Positions 48,144 to 56,389 are shown, numbered from the stretch's first letter. The stretch is 64,000 nt of DNA from JBAOHV01 sp037045265 (GCA_037045265.1 JBAOHV010000019.1:372001-436000); one strand, 5' to 3'. The notes: generated by a model not told the origin, from the sequence alone. A program made the numbers and translations.

Positions 48144-49232
48144 TCAGCCGAGGACTTCGGCGAGTGCCGCCAGGAACTCGCCGTTCTCCTCTGCGGTGCC
48201 CAGGGTCACCCGCAGGCAGTCCTCGAGCCCGGGCCACGACGAGCAGTTGCGTACGAGCACGGAACGCTCGACGAGCCTGGCCCACACCTCGTCGCCCGGC
48301 CGACCACGAGGGCGCAAGAGGATGAAGTTCGCGGCGCTGGGCCACTGGTCGACGTCGAGGTCGTCGAGCGCCGCGGCGACCCGACCGCGCTGCTCCACCA
48401 GCCGGGCGACACGGGCACGCATCTCGTCGAGGTGGTCGAGAGCGAGGAGCCCGGCGAGCTGCTTGAACGCATCCAGGTGGTACGGCAGCACGACCTTCTC
48501 GAGCTCCTCCATGCACCACGTCGGTCCCACCAGGTACCCCAACCTCAGGCCGGCGGCCGACCACGTCTTGGAGTAGGTCCGACTGACGACGACCGACCTG
48601 TCCTCGGCGACGAGCGACAACGCCGACCAGGGAGAGAACTGCCCGTAGGCCTCGTCGACGACGAGCAGGCCGTCGACCGATTCGACCGCGTCGAGGACCC
48701 GGCGCACGGTCGACTCGTCCTCGAGGCGGCCGGTCGGGTTGTTCGGCGAGCAGAGGAAGGTGATCGACGGGCGGACCGCGACGATCTGGGCGACGAACGA
48801 GTCGACGTCGATGGTGAAGTCGTCGAGACGTTGGGTCTGTGAGACCTCGGTTCCGCAGACCCGGGCGATGTGTGAATGCAGTGCGTAGGTCGGTTCACTG
48901 GTCAGCACGCTCCTACCGGCCCCGCCATAGGCCAGGCACACACTCTGGAGAACCTCGTTGGAGCCGTTGGCGACGAAGACATTGGCGGCACCGATGCCCG
49001 CGGGGACCTCGTGGCCTTCGATCTCGGCAATGCGAGCCCGCAGCGCGGTCGCCGAGCGGTCCGGATAGCGGTTCCAGGCGATCGCTCCCATCGCGACCGC
49101 CAGGGACTCCCCGAACACGGCGGGTGGCTGCTCGGGAGACTCGTTGGTGTTGAGCCTGACGCGCACGTCTACCTGGGGCGAGTGGTAGCCCTCCATCAGC
49201 GCGAGGTCGTCCCTGACACGGGGGCGGCCCAT
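48144..49232 (-). CDS. hisC: Histidinol-phosphate aminotransferase
   Basis: A 362-residue fold-type I PLP enzyme: RLNTNESPEQPP, ANGSNEVLQ, FLCSPNNPTGRLED, VVDEAYGQFS and the PLP lysine in SRTYSKTWSAAGLRLGY. The ATG at 49232 overlaps the hisD stop (TGATG). Confidence 0.95.
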   Translation of the reverse strand: MGRPRVRDDLALMEGYHSPQVDVRVRLNTNESPEQPPAVFGESLAVAMGAIAWNRYPDRSATALRARIAEIEGHEVPAGIGAANVFVANGSNEVLQSVCLAYGGAGRSVLTSEPTYALHSHIARVCGTEVSQTQRLDDFTIDVDSFVAQIVAVRPSITFLCSPNNPTGRLEDESTVRRVLDAVESVDGLLVVDEAYGQFSPWSALSLVAEDRSVVVSRTYSKTWSAAGLRLGYLVGPTWCMEELEKVVLPYHLDAFKQLAGLLALDHLDEMRARVARLVEQRGRVAAALDDLDVDQWPSAANFILLRPRGRPGDEVWARLVERSVLVRNCSSWPGLEDCLRVTLGTAEENGEFLAALAEVLG

Positions 49233-50557
49233 CAGCGAGCCCCGTCGCCGGGGTAGGCACCGTCGAGCATGCGCCGGCGGAGTCGGACCGACTCGGCGTG
49301 TGCGCTCAGGCCCTCGGCGTCGGCCAGCGTCACGACTGCGTCGGCCACCGGACCACCCGGGCGGTAGACCTCGCGGTCGACGGTGATCACGTGGTGGTGC
49401 TTGAGGAAGTCGTCGACGGTCAGGGCCGAGGAGAAGCGGGCCGTCCCGTAGGTCGGCAGCACATGGCTGGGTCCGGCGACGTAGTCGCCGATCGAAGCCG
49501 GCGACCATGGCCCACAGAAGATCGCGCCTGCGTTCGTGACCGCGGGGACCAGCGACTCCGGATCCGCACAGAGCAGCTCCAGATGCTCAGGTGCGACGAG
49601 GTTCGCCACCCGGATGGCGGCGGCGGGGGAATCGACGAGCACCGCGTGGCCGCCCTCGGCCAGCGTCGCTCGGATCTCCTCGGCGCGTGGCGATGCTTCG
49701 GTCAGCCGGGCGACGGCCGAGCTCACCTCGTCGGCCACCGCCGGGTCCCAGGTGATCAGCCAAGCCAGACCGTCGGGTCCGTGCTCGGCCTGCAGGATGA
49801 CGTCGATGGCCGCCAGCTCGGCGGGCACCGTGTCGTCGGCGATGACGACGACCTCGCTGGGGCCGGCGAAAGCCGCCGCGACACCTACCGAACTGGCGAC
49901 CTCCTGCTTGGCCAGGGCCACGTACTTGTTCCCGGGACCGCAGATGACGTCGACCGCCGGGATGGACTCGGTGCCGTACGCGAGCGCGGCGATCGCCTGC
50001 GCACCGCCGACCGCGTAGACCTGCTGAACCCCTGCCACGGCTGCCGCGGCGAGCGTGACCTGGCTGACCGCGCCGGTCGTGCGGTCCGGTGGAACGCAGA
50101 CCACCACGTCGGGCACCCCGGCGACCATCGCCGGGACCGCTGTCATCAGCAGCGTCGACGGGTACGCCGCACGCCCACCCGGCACGTAGCAACCCACCCT
50201 GTCCACGGGGCGCTGGAACGAGCGGATGTGCACGCCCCCGTCGTCGTGGGCAACTTCTCCGCGCATCTGGGCCAGGTGGTGGGCGGCGATCCGGTCCCGG
50301 GCCAGCACCAGCGCAGCACGGACGTCGCCGGACACGGCCTCGAGAGCAGCGCTCAGTTGCTCCGCGGGGACCGCCAGCGAGTCGAGCTCGACGCCGTCGA
50401 GGTCGCGGGTGAGTTCCACCAGCGCCCGATCGCCGTGCTCACGTACCGATGCGAGGATCGTCCGCACCGCGGCGATGGGCTCGTCACCGTCGACGGCGGG
50501 TCGTGGCAGGCGGTCCGACGGGTCGTCGACTCCGCGAAGGTCCAGGCGGTTCAGCAC
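49232..50557 (-). CDS. hisD: Histidinol dehydrogenase
   Basis: A 441-residue NAD- and zinc-dependent enzyme for the last two steps of histidine synthesis: VPGGRAAYPSTLLM, AVGGAQAIAALAYGTESIP, GPGNKYVALAK, AGPSEVVVIAD and VAPEHLELL. It is the first gene of the hisD-C-B-H-A-F run. TACGTT precedes the GTG at 50557 by 6 nt. Confidence 0.96.
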   Translation of the reverse strand: MLNRLDLRGVDDPSDRLPRPAVDGDEPIAAVRTILASVREHGDRALVELTRDLDGVELDSLAVPAEQLSAALEAVSGDVRAALVLARDRIAAHHLAQMRGEVAHDDGGVHIRSFQRPVDRVGCYVPGGRAAYPSTLLMTAVPAMVAGVPDVVVCVPPDRTTGAVSQVTLAAAAVAGVQQVYAVGGAQAIAALAYGTESIPAVDVICGPGNKYVALAKQEVASSVGVAAAFAGPSEVVVIADDTVPAELAAIDVILQAEHGPDGLAWLITWDPAVADEVSSAVARLTEASPRAEEIRATLAEGGHAVLVDSPAAAIRVANLVAPEHLELLCADPESLVPAVTNAGAIFCGPWSPASIGDYVAGPSHVLPTYGTARFSSALTVDDFLKHHHVITVDREVYRPGGPVADAVVTLADAEGLSAHAESVRLRRRMLDGAYPGDGAR

Positions 50558-50563
50558 CCAGCC

Positions 50564-50569
50564 AACGTA
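50564..50569 (-). promoter_or_regulatory. -10 box of the his operon (leaderless)
   Basis: TACGTT on the minus strand ends 6 nt before the hisD GTG. There is no room for a leader peptide or T-box between promoter and gene. Confidence 0.55.
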
Positions 50570-50650
50570 CCCACGGGCACTCACCCGGGACGAACGAGTA
50601 CCGCCGACGACCCGATGGGGCGGGTCGCCTGCCGGTGGTAGACACACCGA

Positions 50651-50854
50651 GTGAGCGTTCATGCGGATCTGACCTCGGTGCTGTCGACCCTCGACCAGGT
50701 GCTCGATCGGCTGGACGAGGCGGGAGAGCAGGTCGACGGCACCGAGCGCGAGGACCTGTTGATCGACCTGCACGAGGTCGAGCGTCACATCCGGTCGGCC
50801 GTCAGGCGGCTCCGTCGTACCGTCGACGGCATGGACGAACCACGCACGCACTGA
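50651..50854 (+). CDS. 67-residue helical protein of unknown function
   Basis: A GTG-started frame divergent from hisD. The sequence is charged and heptad-like (LTSVLSTLDQVLDRLDEAGE; DLHEVERHIRSAVRRLRRTV), suggesting a short coiled coil. There is no ribosome site; TAGACA six nt upstream is a weak -10. It could be spurious, but its codon use resembles its neighbours. Confidence 0.5.
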   Translation: MSVHADLTSVLSTLDQVLDRLDEAGEQVDGTEREDLLIDLHEVERHIRSAVRRLRRTVDGMDEPRTH

Positions 50855-50876
50855 GCACGACCCTGGCGATGACAGC

Positions 50877-50919
50877 CGGTTCGGGGCCCAGCGCGGTTCG
50901 GGGCCCAGCACGGTTCGGG
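50877..50919. repeat. 17-bp tandem repeat, 2.5 copies
   Basis: CGGTTCGGGGCCCAGCR starts at 50877 and 50894, and a partial copy starts at 50911. It lies directly beyond the terminator of the small-RNA candidate. Confidence 0.75.
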
Positions 50920-50921
50920 GC

Positions 50922-51012
50922 AAAAAGGACCCGGCGCCCCGAAGGGCGCCGGGCGGCGACCCGGGCGGCGGGAGCCCTGGGTCGCCTTCACCAGGTGGCG
51001 GGAACCTGGTTG
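50922..51012 (-). ncRNA. Small RNA candidate with two identical C-rich loops (6C-like)
   Basis: Read on the minus strand. Hairpin 1: ACCAGGT (51010-51004), loop TCCCGCC, ACCTGGT (50996-50990). Hairpin 2: GGCGACCC (50986-50979), a bulged A, GGGC, loop TCCCGCC, GCCC, GGGTCGCC (50962-50955). Hairpin 3 is a 10-bp terminator followed by TCCTTTTT. The two 7-nt loops are identical. A promoter (-35 TCGACA, 17-nt spacer, -10 TAGCGT) sits just upstream. The ~91-nt length, paired C-rich loops and terminator recall the actinobacterial 6C/B11 RNAs, which pair with G-rich ribosome sites. The identity with 6C is an inference. Confidence 0.65.
50930..50953 (-). terminator. Rho-independent terminator of the small RNA
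   Basis: CCCGGCGCCC with GGGCGCCGGG, a perfect 10-bp stem with a TTCG loop on the minus strand, followed by TCCTTTTTG. This is the only classical T-run terminator I noticed in the window. Confidence 0.85.
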
Positions 51013-51018
51013 CGTGAA

Positions 51019-51047
51019 ACGCTAGTCCGAGGGGTAGGGAGTGTCGA
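51019..51047 (-). promoter_or_regulatory. Promoter of the small RNA
   Basis: On the minus strand, TCGACA (51047-51042), 17 nt, then TAGCGT (51024-51019). It matches five of six bases of the -35 consensus and the TAnnnT -10 form. The rest of the gap, 51048-51243, contains no gene I can support. Confidence 0.6.
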
Positions 51048-51243
51048 GGATCCTCGAGGCGTGAATGTGATCACGGTCACCCGACGGCCACGTCGAGTGA
51101 CTCCCGCCCCACCCTGCGGACGCGAAACTCCCACGATGCGTAAGACTCAGCGCGCCCAGCGCGCGATCCCACTGTGCGTAGTGATGTTCGACCACGTAGA
51201 GGGTGCTCGAGTCGATCGGCCGGGACGCCGGCACCGCCGGCGA

Positions 51244-51921
51244 TCAAACTCGCGATGACGGACAGAAGTCAGCCAGCACACACTCGCCGCAACGCGGTCG
51301 ACGGGCGATGCAGACCCGTCGGCCGTGCAGGATGAGCCGCAGGCTGAACGCGCCGCGATCGGCCGCCGGAACCATCGGGTTCAGCTCCATCTCGACCTTC
51401 ACGGGGTCGGTCTCGGTGGTCAGCCCGAGCAGTCGGGAGAGTCTCAACACGTGGGTGTCGACCGGCAGGCCGGGCAGTCCGAGCGCCTCGGACCGGACCA
51501 CGTTGGCTGTCTTGCGGCCCACTCCCGGCAGGGCGACCAGGTCCTTCATCGCGCCGGGCACCTCACCGTGATGACGCTCGACCAGAGCCCGCGCCATGCC
51601 CATGATGCTGCGGGTCTTGGCCTTGTAGAAGCCGGTCGAACGGACGAGCTCCTCGACTTCTTCGGGATCCGCCGAGCCAAGATCCTCGGGCGTCGGGTAC
51701 CGCTCGAACAGAGCAGGCGTGACCATGTTGACCCGCACATCTGTGGTCTGGGCCGACAGGATCGTCGCCGTCAGCAACTCGAACACGTTCGTGTGGTCGA
51801 GCTCACAGCGCGCATCGGGGTACAGCTCGGCGAGCCGTTCGTCGACGACCCGCGCCCTTCCCCCGGGGCTACGCGGCCTGCCACGGCGCTTCGACGTGGA
51901 CGGCGTGCCGGAGGCGCTCAC
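51244..51921 (-). CDS. nth: Endonuclease III
   Basis: A 225-residue base-excision-repair DNA glycosylase/AP lyase for oxidised pyrimidines. The helix-hairpin-helix LPGVGRKTANVV carries the catalytic region, then VDTHVLRLSRLLGL with the catalytic Asp. The C-terminal FeS loop CIARRPRCGECVLADFC has the C-x6-C-x2-C-x5-C spacing. The N-terminal ~20 residues are basic. The GTG at 51921 lies 7 nt after TACCGT. Confidence 0.95.
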   Translation of the reverse strand: MSASGTPSTSKRRGRPRSPGGRARVVDERLAELYPDARCELDHTNVFELLTATILSAQTTDVRVNMVTPALFERYPTPEDLGSADPEEVEELVRSTGFYKAKTRSIMGMARALVERHHGEVPGAMKDLVALPGVGRKTANVVRSEALGLPGLPVDTHVLRLSRLLGLTTETDPVKVEMELNPMVPAADRGAFSLRLILHGRRVCIARRPRCGECVLADFCPSSRV

Positions 51922-51928
51922 CGGCTGA

Positions 51929-51934
51929 ACGGTA
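51929..51934 (-). promoter_or_regulatory. -10 box of nth (leaderless)
   Basis: TACCGT on the minus strand, 7 nt before the GTG at 51921. It shares its TA base pairs with the -10 of divergent mshD. Confidence 0.5.
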
Positions 51935-51938
51935 GCCT
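51933..51938 (+). promoter_or_regulatory. -10 box of mshD
   Basis: TAGCCT ends 9 nt before the GTG at 51948; back to back with the nth -10. Confidence 0.45.
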
Positions 51939-51947
51939 CGACCGACC

Positions 51948-52638
51948 GTGACCAGTGTCGCCCCGCCACCCCGCCCGGCCGCCGAACGCTGGGAGTCCCC
52001 GTGGGACCCCTCTGTCGACGACCGCCTATGCGCCCGGGGCTGGCAGCGGGTCCGCCTGCTGCACCAGATGCGCCGGTCGCTCCCACTCCCCGACGAGCTC
52101 CCGCGACACGACACGCAGCGTCGCGGTGTCGGGTTTCACCACCGCCGACACCGACGGGCTGCTCGCGGTCAACAACAGGGCGTTCTCCTGGCACCCCGAC
52201 CAGGGCGGCTGGGACCGCGACCGGCTCACCGATCGGATGGCCGAGCCCTGGTTCGACCCGGCCGATCTGCTCATCCACCACGCCGAGCAGGCTTCCGAGA
52301 GCCTGGCGCAGGGCGACGTGGACGGCTTCTGCTGGACCAAGGTCCACGACACCATCGACGACGACTCGACGCACGCCGCCAGCGGCGACGGACCCCGTCG
52401 TGCTGCCGGCGAGATCTTCGTGATCGGAACCGACCCGGACATGCACGGCACAGGGCTGGGTCGTGCTCTCACGGTTGCCGGACTCGACCACCTCGGTGCC
52501 AAGGGGCTGTCGCTGGCGCTGTTGTACGTCGAGTCAGACAACGCCGCGGCGATCACTCTGTACGAACGGCTCGGCATGGCGATCCACCACAGCGACGCCG
52601 GGTACGCACGCGTCTCGACGGTGGACACGCCGTCGTAG
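51948..52638 (+). CDS. mshD: Mycothiol synthase-like GNAT acetyltransferase (short, frameshifted)
   Basis: About 230 residues. The C-terminal GNAT domain matches MshD closely: VNNRAFSWHPDQGGWDRD, EPWFDPADLL, GFCWTKVH, the acetyl-CoA loop DPDMHGTGLGRAL and LYVESDNAAAITLYERLGM. MshD acetylates Cys-GlcN-inositol, the last step of mycothiol synthesis. MshD is normally ~300 residues with two GNAT domains; here only the end of the first (LHQMRRSLPLP) is present, so the first domain is truncated. The frame also shifts at about 52100-52115. It is divergent from nth. Confidence 0.82.
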
Positions 52639-52641
52639 GCT
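52636..52641 (+). promoter_or_regulatory. -10 box of rlmN
   Basis: TAGGCT begins with the mshD stop codon and ends 6 nt before the GTG at 52648. Confidence 0.5.
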
Positions 52642-52647
52642 CGGCGT

Positions 52648-53724
52648 GTGCCCCCCGCCGCCAGACCAACCCGTTACGACCTGGACCGATCCGGGTGGTC
52701 CGAGCTGCTCGGCGACGAACCCCGCTTCCGGCTCGAACAGATCTGGAACGGCCTCTACCACCAGGGCCGGGACCTGTCGGAGCTGACTGCCCTGCCCAAG
52801 GACCTGCGCGCAGCCCTGACCGACGCGGCCCCGTTGGCGCTGCACGAGGTGACCGAGTCCGAGAGCGACGGTGGCGACACCGTCAAGTACCTCTGGGAGC
52901 TCGACGGGGGCGCTCGCGTCGAAACGGTGCTGATGCACTACGCGGACCGCTCCACCGTCTGTGTGTCCACCCAGGCCGGATGTGCCATGGCATGCAGCTT
53001 CTCCGCGACCGGTCAGGCCGGCTTCGAACGTCACCTGAGCGTCGGCGAGATCGTCGAACAGCTGGCGCGAGCGCGTCAGCACGCCTCCCGTAGCGCAGTG
53101 CCGCGACACGTCTCCAACGTCGTGTTCATGGGCATGGGCGAGCCGCTCGCCAACTACGACGCGACCTGGGGGGCCATCCGTCGGATCCATGCCGACATGG
53201 AGATCGGGGCACGCCACCTCACCGTGTCGACAGTAGGGCTGGTGCCCGGCATCCTCCGGATGGCCGCGGAGGACCTCCCCGTGAGCCTCGCCGTGTCCCT
53301 GCACGCAGCGGACGACGCTCTCCGCGACGAGCTCGTGCCGATCAACCGGAAGTACCCGCTGGTGGAGCTCATGTCTGCCTGTCGCCAGTACGTCGAAGCC
53401 ACCCGCCGCAGGATCAGCTTCGAGTGGGCCTTGATCGACGGCGTGAACGATCGCTTCACGGACGCTCAGCGGCTCGCGGACCTGGCGCGGCCCCTGCGGG
53501 CTCACGTGAACCTGATCCCTTTGAACCCGACACCCGGCTACGCGGTCCGTGGCTCGTCACGCAACCGGGTGCACACGTTCCGTGCCGAGCTCGAGCGCAA
53601 CGGGGTCAACGTGACCGTCCGCGACACCCGCGGCACCGAGATCGACGCGGCGTGCGGCCAGCTGCGCGCCGGTCATCGGGCGACACCGGTGCGTCGGCCA
53701 CGGCGCCGCGAGCACACCAGCTGA
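52648..53724 (+). CDS. rlmN: RlmN-like 23S rRNA/tRNA adenine-C2 methyltransferase, third cluster Cys replaced
   Basis: A 358-residue radical SAM enzyme. RFRLEQIWNGLY, VCVSTQAGCAMACSF, FMGMGEPLANYD, SVSLHAADDALRDELVPINRKYPL and RRISFEWALIDGVND are all RlmN blocks, and the methyl-carrying Cys is present in EIDAACGQLR. The FeS motif should read CxxxCxxC, but the third Cys is Ser here (CAMACSFS, codon TCC where TGC is expected). This would impair the cluster unless it is a base error. RlmN methylates A2503 of 23S rRNA and A37 of some tRNAs. Confidence 0.9.
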   Translation: MPPAARPTRYDLDRSGWSELLGDEPRFRLEQIWNGLYHQGRDLSELTALPKDLRAALTDAAPLALHEVTESESDGGDTVKYLWELDGGARVETVLMHYADRSTVCVSTQAGCAMACSFSATGQAGFERHLSVGEIVEQLARARQHASRSAVPRHVSNVVFMGMGEPLANYDATWGAIRRIHADMEIGARHLTVSTVGLVPGILRMAAEDLPVSLAVSLHAADDALRDELVPINRKYPLVELMSACRQYVEATRRRISFEWALIDGVNDRFTDAQRLADLARPLRAHVNLIPLNPTPGYAVRGSSRNRVHTFRAELERNGVNVTVRDTRGTEIDAACGQLRAGHRATPVRRPRRREHTS

Positions 53725-53737
53725 GCGCTGCCGGCCT

Positions 53738-54508
53738 TCAGCGCACCAGCACAGTCAGCCCGTCGGCCCGTACCGCGTCCACGAGCACCTCGCCGGCGGC
53801 CACGACCGAACCGGGCCACACCACGCAGCGCGTCAGCGAGCCATCGACGGTCGCACCTGCGCCGAGGACGGACTCCCCGCCCGACCAGGCGAGATTCGCT
53901 GCCAGGTAGGCCGCCGGTGTGCCGCAGTCGACGACGACACCTCGGTGGTGGACGGCGTCGAGACGTCCAGCCGCCGACTCCGCGTTCCAGAGCACCTCCC
54001 AGAGCCCGGTCGGTTCGTCCGTCAGGTGCTCGACCGCCGACCACGGAACGATCGACGCGACAACTCCACTGCCCGGCCCGAACGGCAGCGGCGACGACGA
54101 CAGCAGCCGCACCCTCTCGCCGTCCCAGCCAGAGAGGAACTCCGCCAGGTCGGCCCGGTGCCAGGTGTCGGCGTTGACGACGAGCGCGCCCCGGCCGCCG
54201 AGCCAGTCCCGCAGGCGGCCGATCGCCCCGGCGGTACCGAGCGCGCGGTCCTGCTCATGGGACACGTGGGTGACCACAGGTCGGGCCAGGGCGTCGATGT
54301 GATCGACGATCTGAGCGGCTCCGTGGTGGACGTTCACCGCGACGTCGAGCCCCAGCGGGGCGACCGCCCCGAGAGACCAGTCGAGCAGAGTGCGGTCCCC
54401 GACAGGGCAGAGCGGTTTCGGGCACAACGAAGTCAGGGGCCGCAGACGGGTGCCCGCCCCGGCCGCGAGCACGACCACCGCCAGCGGTGCTGCCAGACTG
54501 TCAGCCAT
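53738..54508 (-). CDS. NTP-transferase (sugar-nucleotide pyrophosphorylase-like)
   Basis: A 256-residue protein with the nucleotidyltransferase signature VVLAAGAGTRLRPLTSLCPKPLCPV, HEQDRALGTAGAI and LVVNADTWH (metal Asp). The C-terminal ~60 residues look like a short left-handed beta-helix (GGESVLGAGATVDGSLTRCVVWPGSVV). Relatives include MurNAc-1-P uridylyltransferase MurU and ManC/RmlA types, which activate sugar phosphates. The ATG at 54508 shares the palindrome CATG with the start of the divergent neighbour. Confidence 0.85.
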   Translation of the reverse strand: MADSLAAPLAVVVLAAGAGTRLRPLTSLCPKPLCPVGDRTLLDWSLGAVAPLGLDVAVNVHHGAAQIVDHIDALARPVVTHVSHEQDRALGTAGAIGRLRDWLGGRGALVVNADTWHRADLAEFLSGWDGERVRLLSSSPLPFGPGSGVVASIVPWSAVEHLTDEPTGLWEVLWNAESAAGRLDAVHHRGVVVDCGTPAAYLAANLAWSGGESVLGAGATVDGSLTRCVVWPGSVVAAGEVLVDAVRADGLTVLVR

Positions 54509-54888
54509 GTCCCAACGACGCTGGTTCAACCCCAACGTTCCCCAGACGCTCTACATCGCGCAGTTCCTGTTGTACTTCGACGCTTTCTGGATGGCTCTCG
54601 GGGTGCTCTTCGGTGGCGGACTGGGGTTGCTCGGCCTCATCGCTCTCGCCGCGTACGTCTACGGCGCCTACGGCATCGCCAACGAGCAGAAGCGCGGCTA
54701 CCAGGTGGCGGTCGTCGCGGCGTTCATCCCGCTCGCTCTGCCGCGCTCTGGTGTTCATGACAGGCAACGCGTCGCTCATGTTCGTCCTGTTCAGCGGGAA
54801 CGTCCTGAACGTGATCTTCGAGTACGCCCTCATCGCCCTGCTGCTGCACCCGATGTCGAGCGAGCACCAGAAGATCTGGTTCAGCTGA
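54507..54888 (+). CDS. Small polytopic membrane protein (frameshifted)
   Basis: About 127 residues with roughly four hydrophobic segments: VPQTLYIAQFLLYFDAFW, GLIALAAYVYGAYGIANEQKRGY, a segment near AAFIPLAL, and FEYALIALLLHPMSSEHQKIWF at the end. The frame shifts at about 54738-54745. CAGACT lies 7 nt before the ATG. The first ATG base overlaps the divergent start codon. No family is recognised. Confidence 0.65.
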
Positions 54889-54955
54889 GCATCCGGGTCC
54901 CGACCGGACGCGCTCGGAATGGAACGGAGTGATCGACATCAGCGATGATCCTTCC

Positions 54956-55414
54956 ATGGCCAAGGAAATCCAAGGAATCGCAGGACTCACCGAGCTCGTC
55001 GGAACCCATCTCGGATACTCGGACTGGCTGGAGATCACCCAGGAGCGCGTCAACACGTTCGCCGACGCCACGGGTGACCATCAGTGGATCCACGTCGATC
55101 CGGAGCGGGCCAAGGACGGCCCCTTCGGCGGCACAATCGCCCACGGCTACCTGACGCTCTCGCTCGGCCCCGTGCTCTTCCCGTCGATCGCCACCGTCGC
55201 GGGCATCAAGATGGGCGTCAACTACGGCTGCGGCAAGGTGCGCTTCCTGTCGCCGGTCAAGGTCGGCTCGAACGTGCGCCTCGGCGCCGAGCTGAGCAAG
55301 CTCGAGGAGCTCCCGGGCAACGGTGCGCAGGTCTACATGACCTTCACCTTCGAGATCGAGGGCTCCGAGAAGCCTGCCGCTGTCGCCGAGATCATCTTCC
55401 GCTACTACGAGTGA
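54956..55414 (+). CDS. MaoC-like (R)-specific enoyl-CoA hydratase
   Basis: A 152-residue single hot-dog domain with the catalytic Asp/His motif FADATGDHQWIHVDPERA, then PFGGTIAHGYLTLSL. It hydrates 2-enoyl-CoA to (R)-3-hydroxyacyl-CoA in fatty acid metabolism. The GTG at 54929 in the same frame would add nine residues; the ATG at 54956 matches the family start better. It is convergent with an LLM gene. Confidence 0.9.
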   Translation: MAKEIQGIAGLTELVGTHLGYSDWLEITQERVNTFADATGDHQWIHVDPERAKDGPFGGTIAHGYLTLSLGPVLFPSIATVAGIKMGVNYGCGKVRFLSPVKVGSNVRLGAELSKLEELPGNGAQVYMTFTFEIEGSEKPAAVAEIIFRYYE

Positions 55415-55435
55415 GCGACGTGCTGGCCGGGCCGC

Positions 55436-56389
55436 TCAGCGGAACCGGGGCATGACCTCTTCTGCGAACAGCCGAAGCGTCTGGTGCTCCGGGAAGTCGG
55501 AGCACCAGACGACCACTCCTCCACAGCCGATGTCACGGTACGTGGCGAGCTTCTCGGCGACCTGGTCGGGGGTGCCGACGAGGTTGCCCGCACGCCATGA
55601 CTCGAACGGCTCACCCCAGAAGCTCCGGGTGCCACCAGCGACGATCTCATCCTCGGTCTCACGGATGAAGACCTCGGGGGACCACGTCTTGACGATCGAG
55701 TCGTAGTCGCGGCCGATCTCCTCGCAGTGGCGACGCAGGACCGAGCACTTGTGGGAGAACTCCGCCGGGTTGCCCCCGAAGTTCGAGTGCGTCGCGTGGC
55801 GAGCGACGACGCTCAGCGTCAACTGCTCGCCACCGCCACCGATCCACACCGGCGGCGTGGGTCGTTGAAGCGGCTTGGGGTCGCACTGCGCGCCGCGGAG
55901 CTTGAAGCAACGGCCGTCGTGGTCGACCTCGGCCTCGGTCCACATCCTCGTGACGATCTCGACCGTCTCGCCGAGCATGCGGATCCTGTCCGCAGCGGCC
56001 GGGAACTCGTAGCCGTACGCCTCGTACTCGCCGGCGTACCAGCCGGCACCGATCCCCCAGTCCAGCCGGCCTCCCGAGATCACGTCGACGGTCGAGGTCA
56101 TCTTCGCGACCAGCGCCGGGTTGCGGTAGCCCGCACACGACACCATCTGACCGAGCCGGATCGTCGAGGTCGCCTGGGCCAGCGCGGCAACGGTCGTCCA
56201 GCACTCGAAGACGGCCTCATGGGACGGAACGGGGACGTTGTGCATGTGGTCGTACACCCACACCGAGTCGTAACCGAGCCGCTCGGCAGCCAGCGCTGTG
56301 TCGAGCGCGACCGCCCACTTCGCCTCGGCACCCTGCACGGATGCGAGCTCCATCTTCCACCCCTGCGGAGTGAAGGCACCGAACAGCAT
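55436..56389 (-). CDS. LLM-class F420-dependent oxidoreductase (TIGR03560-like)
   Basis: A 317-residue luciferase-like protein: FGAFTPQGWKMEL, ERLGYDSVWVYDHMHNVPVP, TIRLGQMVSCAGYRNPALVAK, GRLDWGIGAGWYAGEYEAYGY and IGGGGEQLTL. It is distinct in sequence from the first LLM enzyme at 43560. GGGGAG lies 9 nt before the ATG at 56389, so unlike its paralogue it uses a leader. F420 use is inferred from the family. Confidence 0.87.
   Translation of the reverse strand: MLFGAFTPQGWKMELASVQGAEAKWAVALDTALAAERLGYDSVWVYDHMHNVPVPSHEAVFECWTTVAALAQATSTIRLGQMVSCAGYRNPALVAKMTSTVDVISGGRLDWGIGAGWYAGEYEAYGYEFPAAADRIRMLGETVEIVTRMWTEAEVDHDGRCFKLRGAQCDPKPLQRPTPPVWIGGGGEQLTLSVVARHATHSNFGGNPAEFSHKCSVLRRHCEEIGRDYDSIVKTWSPEVFIRETEDEIVAGGTRSFWGEPFESWRAGNLVGTPDQVAEKLATYRDIGCGGVVVWCSDFPEHQTLRLFAEEVMPRFR

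Noticed and set aside
51022..51234. A 70-residue minus-strand frame between the small RNA and nth
   Set aside because: No ribosome site, -10 box or family resemblance; the interval overlaps the small-RNA promoter.
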